From Dermatemys mawii (Eukaryota > Chordata > Testudines > Dermatemydidae): a stretch of 64,000 nucleotides of DNA. The stretch's first letter is position 1. Every line of letters begins with the position of its first letter. The translations under genes and the position numbers were made by a program. Below the pieces are notes generated by a model, which made no database searches, was not told the DNA's origin, and worked only from the letters and a program-made list of their open reading frames with translations. Shown here in pieces: positions 33,861-45,429 of the stretch. Location: NCBI GenBank assembly GCA_007922305.1, contig ML677343.1, positions 34,141,483 through 34,205,482 of the forward strand. The letters are read 5' to 3'.

Positions 33861-35498
33861 AACTGTATTAAAGTCTCTAATGTCCTCATCACTCCAATGC
33901 AAATCCTTAGGTTCTGAGAGTGGTTTCTGGTATATGTGTCACATTGTGCTGTGTATAGACCAGAGTTTTATATGTTCTTAATTTAGAAAAGTCCATATAT
34001 GAATATTAATAAAGTGCTACATTTTAACTAATGTAGAACTCCCACAAACCCTCATGCACATGATTCTCTATGTTCTTCCTTGTAATTCTCACCTCCTTTA
34101 ATTTTTATTTATTTTTTACTTGAAGTTCACCCTCTGCAGTTTGGCAAGACACTCTGTCTGGAATAGCAGAGTTAACAACTTCCTCTTCTGCGATCATGTC
34201 GAATTCTGATCGTTCCCCCCATGAGGCACCTTTCTGGGAATCTCCGGCACAGATGCTATGCAGCCCCACTTTGTGTCTGAAATAACTTCCAGACATGTGA
34301 CACGTGGTCAAACTATTTACAGAAAAAGTGTCCAGAGGAGCATGCATGCTGGACAGCTGGGAAAACAGAGGTTGACTCACAAGGAAGTTTCTGTTTGAGC
34401 TGACCTGTCATAAACAATGAGAATCCATAAGTAAATACTCCACATCTGGCAGCCTGAATCAGAGCTGTATAGATTTGTCTGGGGTAAAGGAAACCAAACA
34501 CTGCTCAACCAACAGTGCTGCATTGATGAAATGCTAATAATTCAAGAGGTTCAGCTTCATTTAGATTTTGTTAATTCCTTTAATGCCATGGTAAATAGAC
34601 AGTGTTTGAGTTCTGAACTTGCACCCTTGGCTTACATGCGTTAGGTAAAGTAATATTGGAAGACCTGTGGCAGCTCCCATGATTACAAGATCACAGTGGA
34701 GATTCTGGTAGGGACCACAAGGGAATAATTGATCTTGTACAACAGAACCTGCACTAGTCTTGTTCAGTCTCTGTTATTCTTATTGTTTTAAGATGTATTT
34801 TTTAATAAATAGCTAGAAAAAGCTTCCAGGCAGCAGTTTCCTTAAATCCAGGCAGCGTGATGGGAAAGGATGGGTCTGATAAAGTAGTTTCTGCCATTGG
34901 TGTCATCTCAGGCCATTAACTAAACAGGTCATTAAGCTTTTGTAATAACTGATAAAATATATAGTTATTACTCAAGTCAGTAAAGGTCAAGGCTCCTCAT
35001 AACAAGAAACTAACAACAAATCTGCTCTTAAAATATACAAACCTTACCCTAGTGTTGCGTGCTGGTATTTATGCCAGAGAGATGCTGTTGGGTGGAATCT
35101 ACAGCTATTGGTTCTTTAATACTGTATTTCACTAATATATAAAAACAAACCCAAACACACTGCTTAAATTCCTAACCTTCCTTCAGCTCATGCCCTGTAA
35201 TAAAAGCAGTTCTTTGGGACTGAGCTGGTGAAGGGCAGTGAAGGGGTTTATCTAATATGGAATTTAAAGCCCCACTTATTCTTTATGATGCTAGCCCTTT
35301 ACCAATGCAAGGATAATTGTTTTTTAGTGAGTAATCCTATAAATACTGCAGCAAACCAGTTGAGAGTTGAGCACTTAATACTGGTTCTTGATTTTTGAAT
35401 GCTTCGTTAGTTTGACCCTGTTTGATACATTATACCTCAACCACAAAAATTATTTTTAAAGAAGCTGACTCAGTAACACCTGTTATGAAAATGGTGCC
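33861..35498. other. Non-coding stretch, no gene recognised
   Basis: Unique AT-rich DNA. Open frames on the minus strand at 34105-34501 have no recognisable domain. Confidence 0.5.
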
Positions 35499-35541
35499 TG
35501 TTTCAGAATCCACCAAGTTCTGTTTTCAGAATCCACCAAGT
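35499..35541. repeat. Tandem duplication of about 23 bp
   Basis: The 18-mer tttcagaatccaccaagt occurs at 35501-35518 and again at 35524-35541, preceded both times by tg(t). The copies are identical over 18 bp, so the duplication is probably recent. Confidence 0.9.
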
Positions 35542-35586
35542 ATTAAAGATAACATGGCTTATTAGCCACGTTATCTTTAACACTTG
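35537..35586. repeat. Imperfect hairpin, 23-position stem, 4-nt loop
   Basis: The arms pair as caagt/acttg, one mismatch, ttaaagataac/gttatctttaa, one mismatch, tggct/agcca, around the loop tatt (35560-35563). 21 of 23 positions pair. The loop is too short and the stem too short for a canonical microRNA precursor; a foldback remnant or cruciform-forming palindrome is more likely. Confidence 0.85.
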
Positions 35587-37374
35587 CACCTGATAGACAA
35601 AGGTCTCCTGTCTGGCATGGAATTTAAATTATGTCCAAATGAAAACTCATAGTTCCTTTTCTCAGCCCGTGGCCCATCAAGGCAGATGAACTTCTATTGC
35701 TTTATATAACCCTTTTTCTAAAGTATCTTTTGGTTTCTTGGTACCCTTTTTCTACTCAGGTCATCTTAATACACACCCACGCTGCTTGGTTCATGCTTTT
35801 CTCGCTTGGCTGTATTATTTATTCATTTCTTCCTTAATTTTTCCGTCTGTCTTCTCCCTGCTGGTGCCAAATGAATTTCTCTTTCTCCAGCAGCTACAGG
35901 AGTGTCAGGATGCTGTGGTGACCTCCTCATTGGGGAAAAAAATTGAAAAATATCCAGAAGTTAGAAATAGAGGAGGGAGGGTGGACTCTTGATGGATCTT
36001 GTTCATTTTCACAGAAGTGATCCCAGCAGCTCCATGTCTCTTCATAGAAAATAACAAAAATCTTAAAGGAAGGTAAAACTGTAACTCAAATGTTGAGTGG
36101 GGATGTGGCTGGAGAAACTTCCAGTTATTAACAGATGAACACCTTGCAAACTTGAAGTGCTTGACTGATGTGACAGTGTCGTGTTGACTTCTTCCATATC
36201 AGATTCTAGTTGCAAAGCCCGGCCAAAAGTGGTTCCATATTTTTGTTTTTCTGCTAATGGCAAGATAGATTTTTTGATTACTCTGCTGTTGTGTCTTCAT
36301 AATGTGGAGGGCCACAGCACCAAGTTAGCCACTGAAAAGATGTTATTTTTTTCTTTTCTTTTCTTTGTCAGCTTCCAGAAGCATTTTTCAGGATTAATTT
36401 CCAATTTTAAAAAAATCTAATGTTAAATGCTTAGTCCTATCATCATTATTGAATTCTTTTCCTATGCGACAATGTGGCTTCTTTGATCTGAAGTTCTGCA
36501 GTTTCTCGAAGGAGTTTGCGTGATTACAATAATGGCAGTGCTCTTTCTGCTATTCCTATAGGGAAAATAAAGCCCATATTAGTACCTGAGTTGGAGAAGT
36601 TAAAAAGTGCCAGAAAAAAGGTTAAGCAGAGTCAAGAACATATAAGAGAGATGTGATTATTAGTGCTCAGGGAGCCATTTTAAAAAAAATCTGCTTTTAC
36701 AGAAGAATTTATTGGTGCCTCTACTTCTGGACACATTGTGCATTTTAATAAAGCACCAGCAGCAATGAGAGACTTGGTTATGGTTATGTCAAAACAAGGC
36801 GTTTACCCATACAGTGCTTCTGCCGCTATCGCTGAGTCTGCCCTCTCCTTACTCTTCACCTTCACCAGCCATATATAGCTGTACTAACAGTCAGCCTATT
36901 TATTTTCACCTAGCGTAGAAATTGGGGTAATTCAGTACCCCTCAGAGGTTCATTTTCCTAGGAACAGGACTCAGTTTAAGTTCTTTAGCTTGTCTGCACA
37001 TGATCTGTATCCATTTGGAGGGCCAGCTAATTAAAAACAATTATTTTGTATTAAAAATTAGGTACAATTCAATTTGTGGACATAATGCAATTTTCCTGCC
37101 CAACTTTTTGTTTTGGAATTATTTTGGAAAGCAGGCATCTAAATAAATAAAAAAAAATCCTGCGTCAAGACATATGAGCAGAATCTAAGTAGTCTTCATG
37201 TGTGTACTAAAACCAAATTGGACCTGGGGAAAGAGACATTAAATACAGTATATGTTCAAATACTTATAGTGCACTATCTCCTTAACAAATGTACGTGTAT
37301 ATTTCATTGTCCCAGAAATCTCTAAAAGTGTTTAAAAAAATCGAATGGGTAAGCTTTTCTTTGATCTGTAGGTA
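35587..37374. other. Non-coding stretch, no gene recognised
   Basis: Unique AT-rich DNA; nothing recognised. Short open frames at 35738-36420 have no domain. Confidence 0.5.
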
Positions 37375-37850
37375 GTTACAGACCTCATGGAAGTTGATGG
37401 CCACCTTTCACTCAGGCTAAATGAAGGAACAATTAAATGACCCTTTTGTTAGTGATAACTGAAACAATGGAAGCCACCGCTCAAAGACTAGACAATGCAA
37501 ATACAGGCGATGGAGACTGATTTTGTTGCAGCTACTTGTGTGTAGGTTAAAAAAGGAGGAACCAGAATTCAGACAGCAAGAGCAGGAGAAAGCAGCCTGA
37601 AAACAGAAAACAGGAAGAGGAGTACTGGGAGACATCCCTGGAGATGGAAGTGAGGGGTTGGGAAGAGTTCTGACTGGAATGACAGGCTTGGAATTGTGTG
37701 CAAGGAAACTGCCTCCTGTCATTTGATCCTATTGTATTCAGAGAAACTGGACTTTGTGCTTATTCTTTTTCAGATAAACAAGATTGCATCAAAGAAATAC
37801 CTGATTCTATTGTCAAATTCTCCTCCTTATGGAAACAACCAATAAGGCCA
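37375..37850 (-). repeat. Dispersed 'repeat A', copy 3
   Basis: It aligns by eye with 50755-51250 over its whole length: 'cagacctcatggaagttgatgg', 'agctgaaacaatgg' type word at 37455, 'gattttgttgcagct', 'gaatgacaggcttggaatt', 'gattgcatcaaagaaata', 'aaattctcctccttatggaaacaacc'. The 101- and 105-codon open frames within it are not shared with the other copies. Confidence 0.8.
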
Positions 37851-38164
37851 GAATATTGGCCAGTTGCTTGGGTCAAAAGGGGTAACAATATTATGAAGTT
37901 CAACCTAAGCCTTCTTCCAAAGCTTAGCTGTCCTAGGAACTTCACAAGTCCAACTAGTTTTCTTTGCAGAGAGAAGAGAATGTTATGGGAGCGTTCTCCT
38001 TTTACTGCTTGTTAGAATTAGGTTAATGAGCCCCTTTCTTTCCAAGCTGTATCACTCATAAGAATTGGGTCTAGAAATGAACAATGATTTGATATTTATC
38101 ATTTCTATGCTGGTTAACAAAACTATTTTTTCATTGTTAGAGATAGTAATTGTTAATCCTATAC
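37851..38164. other. Non-coding stretch, no gene recognised
   Basis: Unique DNA between repeat A and a CR1 fragment; nothing recognised. Confidence 0.5.
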
Positions 38165-38368
38165 ATATAAAATGATGAGGTCTAAATTAGCTGTTACCAC
38201 TCAAGAAAGAGATCTTGGAGTATTGTGGATAGTTCTCCGAAAATGTCCGCTCAGTGTGCAGCAGCAGTCAAAAAGCAAACAGCATGTTGGGAATCATTAA
38301 GAAAGGGATAGATAATAAGACAGAAAATATCATATTGTCTCTATATAAATCCATGGTACTCTCACATC
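38165..38368 (+). mobile_element. CR1 fragment, interrupted by a hAT-type element
   Basis: 'aaattagctgttaccactca...gatcttggagt...gtggatagtt' through 'tcaaaaagcaaacagcatgttgggaatcattaagaaagggat' and 'ctctatataaatcca' matches the CR1 at 8300-8490 closely. It stops exactly where 'cagggctggtgcaagg' begins. Confidence 0.88.
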
Positions 38369-38610
38369 CAGGGCTGGTGCAAGGATATTTTGCGCCCTAG
38401 GCGAAACTTCCACCTTGCGCCCCCTCCCCGGAGCATCGCTTATTATAAACTTTCAAAATACTTTCAAAAATACTCCCTTTTTAGTCACGTATACTTCCTT
38501 CCTTCATTCTCTCATATCAAAATCTACTATATTTTATTTTATCTTTTAGAATATCCAATTATTGTTGATAATAAAATTTATAAAATTTGAATGGCGGATA
38601 CTCCGTCGTA
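38369..38610. mobile_element. hAT-type element, left end only
   Basis: It starts 'cagggctggtgcaaggatat' with 'gcgccctaggcgaaacttcc' following, a CAGGG-type hAT end, and is preceded by ctcacatc. No complementary right end is visible before CR1 tail sequence resumes near 38830, so the right boundary is a guess. The stretch 38700-38815 has 'gtgacctgttcatgacttttac', perhaps another repeat. Confidence 0.6.
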
Positions 38611-38829
38611 CAACAACAACTGACAATATCAATATGACAAATTTCAACAACCTACACATGCATATTCACACATAAACATATACACTCAAACCATGGAAAC
38701 TGCAGCAGAAAGTCACAGACAAGTCATGGCTTCCGTGAATTTTTATGTCTTGCCCGTGACCTGTTCATGACTTTTACTAAAAATAGGTATGACAGAATCT
38801 TAGGTTTAATGATTACCTATTTATTTTCT

Positions 38830-38917
38830 CTGGGGCACCTGACATTGGCCACTATTGGAAGACAGGATACTGGGTTAGATGGATCTTTGGTCTGACCCAG
38901 TATGTCTGTTCTTATTA
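38830..38917 (+). mobile_element. CR1 3' tail
   Basis: 'ctggggcacctgacattggccactattggaagacaggatactgggttagatggatctttggtctgacccagta' matches 9036-9105. It may be the end of the 38165 copy, with about 550 bp of CR1 lost in between, or a separate insertion. Confidence 0.88.
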
Positions 38918-41900
38918 CAAACATGATCAGAAGGACTCAGGATTCACAATCTGCATGTCTTCCAACTAGTCTTTCCTTACTTCTTCCCCATGGGTGAATA
39001 TACCTCTGTGCAAGAGTTTAAAAAACAGGCCTTAAGTAATGCATGGGACTACTTGGTGTCTGGTGAATTTCATCCTGCATGCATAGGCACACATACAAAC
39101 AGCATGGTAGTTTTTCAAGAGCCAGAGATTGAGGAATTGCTACAGGCTTCTGTAAATATTTAGTGGCCAGAGTAGAGAGAGAAGTGAGAGGTATGACAGA
39201 TATTTATATTGCCTTTGTTATAATGTTTTCAAAATAAATGTAACCTAGTGTACTTTTATAATTTTCTGGGAAGCACTTTGTTTTTTCTGCTTTAATATTT
39301 GACTCTCCTATTCCATGATTATATAATCTTCGTTTGAGGATGCAGTGTGATAGTAATGGATACATTCCCCAGAGTCTGACCTCTGGAATGTCTGTCACAA
39401 AACATGTTGAAAGTTTATGCATTTGGTAATGTCAGCTGGGTTATATTAGGTGAGTGTGGGCGGCATAGGAAAATAGAGGGAGGAAGTTAGTAAGGGAGGG
39501 ACCAGAGGGATCAAGGTGGCATCAGGGGAGGGGAGGTAAAATTGATGAGCAGAGTTGGGGCAATTGGCCCTAGGGGCAGCAGAGAAGGCGGTGTATGTAG
39601 TACTGAGTAGCTGGGTGGGTTAAGATTTAACAAATTACCAGTTAAGAGGCTGGTTACTTTTCTGGAGAAATATAATAGCTCTGTAAATATTGTCCTTCAG
39701 GCAAACTTCAGAAGCATTTTAGTTTAGATGGTTGAAAACCAGACAAGTGATTTATGAGTGTATTACCCACAGTTAATAAAAGAAGGTGATTATCCAGAGC
39801 TGGTGAGATTCTAGAGGAGCAACAATGGAGGAATCCTACTTGATTTGGCAAGTAAATTCTCTAAAATTAAAGGTTTGGTCTTTCCTGGTTTGATCCGATC
39901 TGTGGCTGGTGACCCAAATCCTACTGAAATATGCAAATTATTTTGCTGTGCTGTAAATACATTTTTATATTTGTGTGATTTGGAATGTCTTCTCTCTCTA
40001 AACATTCTGAGCATGATTGTTTAAGGCTTTCAGTGCATTTACTTGAATTAATGCTCTCCCTTAGTCTGCTTTTTGTTAAGGCCCCTTTCCCCCACGCCAA
40101 GTTGGTGTTAGTATTAAGAACCATCCAAGGAGAAGGTGGAAATGAGGAAAGTATGGCCTCATAGGTATGTGTTTCTTTTTGCTTCATCCCACTTGACATT
40201 GTTTTGGCCTTGAGCAAAAAGTGCATGCAACATTAGTTGCTTTTTTCCTCCCTCTTATATGAAGGGGAAAAAAGTCTTTAATAATTCTGTTGTAGGATTT
40301 TTTTTCAAGGTATGACATATCCTGGATTAATGGCAAAGCTATCAGCAATCCTAGTCAGTATGAATGAAAGCTTCAGTTCACAAAAATGCCCATAAGAGTG
40401 AGTTTTTCTCATACTCCAGTATCAAAGAATGCAATAACACCAAGGCATAAAAGTTTGCAGATATCAGAGTAATAGCTGGACGTTTGAAGTGGTTGGAGTT
40501 GGTAAGTGAATCTGTTTAGACATGTACACTTTTAATATAATGTGAATCTTTAATCTGGTATGGTAATGAAATTGATCAGACTGCATTTCCTGCTTCTGAG
40601 TTCATCCCCTTTCCTCACTTCCCACATTAGAAATCCAGTCTGTAAATATTGGACTGTATTCAGGAAAAGTAGAGATGTCCTCTGCCTTGTCTTCTGTGGG
40701 CAAGGATTAGGTGAGAAGTTTTTGAAAGTGTAATTTTGAGTTTTGATATGTAAGCAGATGCATAATCCTCGGGTATGGAAAAATACTCTGACCTTTCCCA
40801 CTGTATCTTATTCATGATCAGCCTAAGCATGATAAAAACAAAACAAAATCCATTATCTATTCTACCTCTCAAATCATTAAAGATAAAGCAAATGATGTAC
40901 TGGTTAAAGGACTAGATTTTGGGGCTTTGCTGACCTCGATTGGTGGTATGGTTTCTGCTGCCATATATCGTTTTGCAAGACGGTATCCTAATTTAATTCT
41001 TCAGGTGAATTCTGCCTTTCTAGTGAGAAGTTTTCATACAACTGTGCACTTATACATTAATTGTTACATTATCTCATGGAACAAACATGACTAATAATAA
41101 TGATTACGTCCATTCCTGGTTCTATTGAAATCAAGCATTAGTATCTTGATTTGTATATGCATATTCTAACATCAATTACAATATCATAAGTTTTATATTA
41201 AAATGCTTTGTGAAATGGTTGCTAATTAGGGCCAACTTGGGGTGGCCTTTCTGTTCCTAGATACTTTGGACTAAATTACAGGATTCTTGCATATTATCAC
41301 TAATTTTACTAAGGATAGATGGTGATATCAAAATGCCTATAAATTACATTTTGACGTCTGGAAGGTTGATACAGTTGCATTATTTCAGTTTAGTATCATA
41401 CTTCATGAAGAAAAAAACATGGACAGTCTCAATAATTTTAAATCTATTAATCTGTTTTCTGTGTTAAGCAAGTTCTTCACCAAAGTTTCAGACCACAGGG
41501 ACCTCTGAACTGCAGTAAGTGCAAAAGAAGGAAGAAATCTGAAATGCTTTTGTGTATAAGCCCCTCTAAAATTCCAGGTTTGAAAGGGATCTTGTGACCC
41601 TGTTATACTATGTGGGGCCAGTCACTACTTAAATATTTAATCCTTAAAATGACTGTCTTGCAGATGTTTGGGTTTCTGGGAGGCACAGTGTGGTAATAAA
41701 ATCCTTTCTGACGTTCTTGTTGCTTAATTTTAGATTTAAGTCTCACTCCTGCTCCTATTGCTCATTCCAGAGATCTTTTGACTGTCCCTTGGGTCCTCCA
41801 ACTTCTGTTTCTCCTCTACTCTAATCTTCTGCTACTCTCTCATGCTGTTCCAACTCAACTTGTGATATTCTCTGTGTATTCAGACTTTGAGATCAGATTC

Positions 41901-42633
41901 CTCTCTTCCATCTTTTATTCCTGCCAATTTTCTCCATTGTTGCTGTATTTTGGATCAATCTAGCTTTGTTTTTCCAGATCTCCTCTTCTCCATTGATCCT
42001 CCTGTTGTTGTTAATGCCACAGTAACAAATGAATGTATGCGATAAGTTGAGATCATTGATATAATAACCTATAGGAAAAAGACACTCTGACAGTAATAAG
42101 GTGAGGAAATACAAATAAGGAAAAGGGGGAAAAATCCCCTACTGAATATGCACCAAACATAATGGCATCAGGGTACTGTGTTATAAAAGTGGCATCCCAT
42201 CCTAGGAGCGGTAGGACAAAGAGATGTAGTCCTTGGGAGGTGCCAGAATGACGGCCACTGGTGATGATGGGGAAGGTGATGGTGAAGAGGAAGATGATGG
42301 CTAACATTTCATGTTATTCTATAGAAGATGATGTGAGTGTATGGATGTGCAGCTGTGCATTCTGTACTGTCTCTATTTACTTACTGAGTTGAGGTGTTTG
42401 TGACTATGCTAAAAGTATTAATAAACTATATTTGTAAATATAAATTTTCCTATAGTGTGAGCATTGTAACTGAGCAAATTGGGGGTCCCAGCTATATAAC
42501 AACTTTAATTCTGGGCCTGATCTTGGGACAAGAACCTGTCAACCCTCAAAGTGATAACTGGGGATTCATAAGTAATCAATATAATTAATACATATTCTGA
42601 AATTTGGACAACAGATGGGTGGGGGTTTTTTTT
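38918..42633. other. Non-coding stretch, no gene recognised
   Basis: Unique, AT-rich except for a purine-rich, G-rich run at 39455-39610 with several GGG/GGGG tracts. No open frame has a recognisable domain and no repeat family was recognised. Confidence 0.5.
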
Positions 42634-42657
42634 TTGACAAACTAGCTAGTTTGTCAA
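42634..42657. repeat. Perfect 24-bp palindrome after a T-run
   Basis: ttgacaaactag followed directly by its exact complement ctagtttgtcaa, centred between 42645 and 42646 and preceded by a run of T. It has no spacer. Function unknown. Confidence 0.9.
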
Positions 42658-42871
42658 GCCAGTCTTGCAAAACTGTTATGAAAATTTGTCCGTACAAGGA
42701 CAAAATTTATGTCCACTCTTTACTGAGGTAACTAATGATAATTCAGAAGGAGAATTTACTCATTCATTTAAAAAGTCTCACCATTGGTAAGTATAATTTT
42801 GCAAGGCTGTGTTAAACCTAGTTAAATTAAATAGAAATTTTAGCTTCTACCTTATCTATGAAACAACTAAT

Positions 42872-43405
42872 ACTCATTGACTGTAAGGCCAGAAGGGATT
42901 GTTAGATCATCTAGTCCAGCAGTTCTCAAATTTTTAGCAACCTGAGGACTCCCATTTTGATGTAAATTTTTTCACAGACCCCCATGCCTCCTGTTCAGCC
43001 CCAGGCCCTGCCCCCACTCCACCTCTTCTTCCAAGGCCCCATCTCTGCCCCTCCTTTTCCCCACCTCTTTCTGCCCCATCCCCACTTCTCCCCCTCATTT
43101 CCAGCTCCTCCTGCATGCCTCTGAATGGCTGTTGCCTGGTGCGCAGGAGGCATTGGGAAGGAGGGGAAGGATTGGTCAGTGGGGCTGGTGGACCCCATGG
43201 AATACCCTCACAGACCCCCAGAGTTTCATGGACCCCAGTTTCAGAAACACTGATCTAGTCTGACCTCGTATATAACATGATATTTCCTTGAATTATTTGT
43301 TTGAACTAGAGCAGACGTTTAGAAGAATATCCGATCTTGATTTTAAAATTTTCGGTGATGGAGAATCCACCACAATCTTTCGTAAATTGTTTCAATTGTT
43401 AGTTG
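42872..43405 (-). mobile_element. CR1 3' end (minus strand), split by a hAT insertion
   Basis: The part at 42872-42916 is the reverse complement of '...ccttctggccttacagtcaatga'. The part at 43253-43405 is the reverse complement of CR1 3' sequence including 'ttgtggtggattctccatca', a well-conserved CR1 block. The two halves join cleanly across the hAT target duplication. Confidence 0.88.
42917..43252. mobile_element. hAT MITE, 336 bp, with perfect 8-bp target duplication
   Basis: The left end is cagcagttctcaaattttta. The right end, in reverse complement, starts cagtgtttctgaaactgggg and continues into 'tccatgaaactctgg'. The flanks are identical: atctagtc at 42909-42916 and 43253-43260. The interior is C-rich ('cagacccccatgcctcc'). 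No ORF of note. The identical duplication dates this insertion as fairly young relative to its CR1 host. Confidence 0.95.
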
Positions 43406-43845
43406 GTCATGCAAGATCCATATAAGATCTAGGCAGATTTCATGTTCCTGTGTCAAGAGAGTGCAGGGACCCCCCACTTCTTCTTTGTGTGATAATCCGT
43501 ATCTCACAGCTGCTGGCTGCACATCCAGTGTGCGAATGTTGGTGAACTTTCTAATCAGCAGTTTCTTTAGGGATGGTCCATGTGTTCCAGTGAGGGCATG
43601 ATGAGCAGAGCCACCCAACACACCCAGTTCCTTCTCACTGCCAGTGGTGTGTCTCTGAAACAATGGAACTGTTCTGAGTACACATTTCGAGAGCTAGCAA
43701 ATTGTTGATTACGCACAATAGCATTAGGTTTAGTGTTCCGGACATGAAATTGTTAGTGGCCAAAGAACATCTCCTCTCACTGAGGACTTGGTGCTGGGGA
43801 CCCACGTCGTGGGTCACAAGTTCCCAGGCTTTAAGAAGCCTTTCA
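43406..43845. other. Unclassified, possibly upstream part of the DIRS-like element
   Basis: No clear coding signal. The segment 43780-43845 ('gaggacttggtgctggggacccacgtcg...cccaggctttaagaagcc') resembles text I associate with the gag-like region of turtle DIRS elements, but this is memory-based and weak. Confidence 0.35.
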
Positions 43846-44143
43846 GGGCAGGTCTATGCCACCTGCCAGATTGGTGGATAGTGATCGATCTGTTGGAGGT
43901 TGATTTATCACATCTAGTCTAGACACGATAAATCTTTTCCCCAAGCGCTCTGCCATCAACTCCGGTACTCCTCCACCACAAGAGGTGCAGGCAGAGTTGA
44001 CAGGGCAGTGGTAGCAGTCGACTCAGCGCAGTGAAGACACCATGGTAAGTTGATCTAAATACGTTGACTTCAGCTACATTATTCTCATAGCTCAAGTTGT
44101 GTGTTTTAGGTCGATCCCCCACCCCTTGGTGTAGACCAAGGCT
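43846..44143. mobile_element. MITE with GTCTA-type ends, about 298 bp
   Basis: It starts 'cagggcaggtctatgccacctg' and ends 'ttggtgtagaccaaggctg', imperfect inverted ends. The interior matches a turtle MITE as I remember it: 'gatcgatctgttggaggttgatttatc', 'cctccaccacaagaggtgc', 'cgttgacttcagctac'. No ORF. Confidence 0.75.
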
Positions 44144-44159
44144 GAGAGAGGCTGTCATG

Positions 44160-45140
44160 TCCCTCAATGGTGGTCACGTGAGGGGTATGTTCTGCCTTGG
44201 CCAGGGGCATCTTCTGGATCAGTGTAAGATCTGTAGGTCCTTTGAAAGTGGATCCAGTGCTCAAGGGAGTACCTCCTGTTGCCTTTCCAGTTGGAATAAT
44301 CCATGTGACAGGACTACCGTCAGATTCAGGATAGTGTCGTTGCTTCAGTCCTCCCATCTCTAGAACGGAAGGACTGGTATGCTGCCTTCAACCTCCAGGA
44401 TGTGTATTTTTCACATCACAATATACTGGCCTGTAAACTCGTAATGAAGTTCATGGTAGATGTCAATGTCTCTCAGTACTGAGTCTTGCAATTTGGACTT
44501 TCCATGGCACCAAGGGTATTTATGAGGTGCCTCGCAGTGGTGGCTGCCTGAATCTGAAGGCTATATATTTAAATGTTCCCATATCTAGATGACAGGGTGA
44601 TCAGAAGTCACTTAGACCTCCAACTGCAGACCAACTTCAGGATGATCCTGGCATTGTTTGTGTGGCTAGGTTTGTTGGTGAATGAAAGAATCCACCTGGA
44701 CACTCACACAAAGGATAGAGTTTATAGGAGCCATACAGGATACCACCATGTCCGTGGCCTTCCTACTGTTCAACAGGTTCTAGACTTTGTGGGACAGATA
44801 GGGGCCTACCTCAGACTTATGGGCATCATGACCTCTTGTATGCTCTTCATCCCTGACACGAGACTTCCACACCATACTGGCAGGCACCATGCTGGTATGC
44901 ATCCCACCATATGTCTTCAAATCTCCTGGACTGGTGGAAGGGTCCCTGCAACTCATGCAGGGGAGTCCTGTTTAATCCAGAGCCATCATCATGGACTTTG
45001 ATAACTGATGCCTCCATGCTAGGTTGGGGGGCACACATGGGCAGCAGTAGAGCCCAAGGCCTCTGGTCAACAGGGAGAAATGGTGCATGTAAATTTACTA
45101 GAACTCAGGGCTATTTACAAGGCATACATGGAAAATTATG
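44160..45140 (+). mobile_element. DIRS-like retrotransposon relic: reverse transcriptase and RNase H
   Basis: DIRS elements replicate by reverse transcription and integrate with a tyrosine recombinase. Around 44362-44430 the plus strand encodes LERKDWYAAFNLQDVYF, the RT block usually written DW..ALDLQDAYFHI. At 44573-44690 it encodes FPYLDDRVIRS (catalytic YLDD) and LFVWLGLLVNERIHLDTHTK, the RT thumb. At 44911-45070 it encodes LLDWWKGPCNSCRGVLFNPE and TLITDASMLGWGAHMGSSRA, then QGLWS, the RNase H core with its first aspartate. The frames are shifted, stops occur near 44550, and no recombinase domain or intact gag is seen, so it is dead and partial. Confidence 0.88.
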
Positions 45141-45429
45141 ATTAATCTCAAAACACAATGGTTATCCCACTATCCTGTACAAAAAACACGACAGCTGTCC
45201 CCTGAAAAAAGGCTATTCCAGGCTGAAAAATAAAATATTGCATACCAGTTATCTTTGGTAACTTCAGGCTTTGCTCCTATAATTTCCCCTTCTGTTTTAA
45301 TGTACATCATTTCACCAAAGAGAAGAAACAGGCAGGATTTCCTGGAAATATGAGTTTTTGATACTGAAAATTAATTATTCCAAAAATACTTATAGTTTAT
45401 TTCAGATATCCATGTACTGACAATGGATA
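45141..45429. other. Non-coding stretch, no feature recognised
   Basis: Short AT-rich spacer between the DIRS relic and a CR1; it may still contain decayed DIRS sequence. Confidence 0.4.

Noticed and set aside
35537..35586. MicroRNA precursor
   Set aside because: The stem is about 23 bp with a 4-nt loop; canonical precursors have stems near 35 bp and larger loops.
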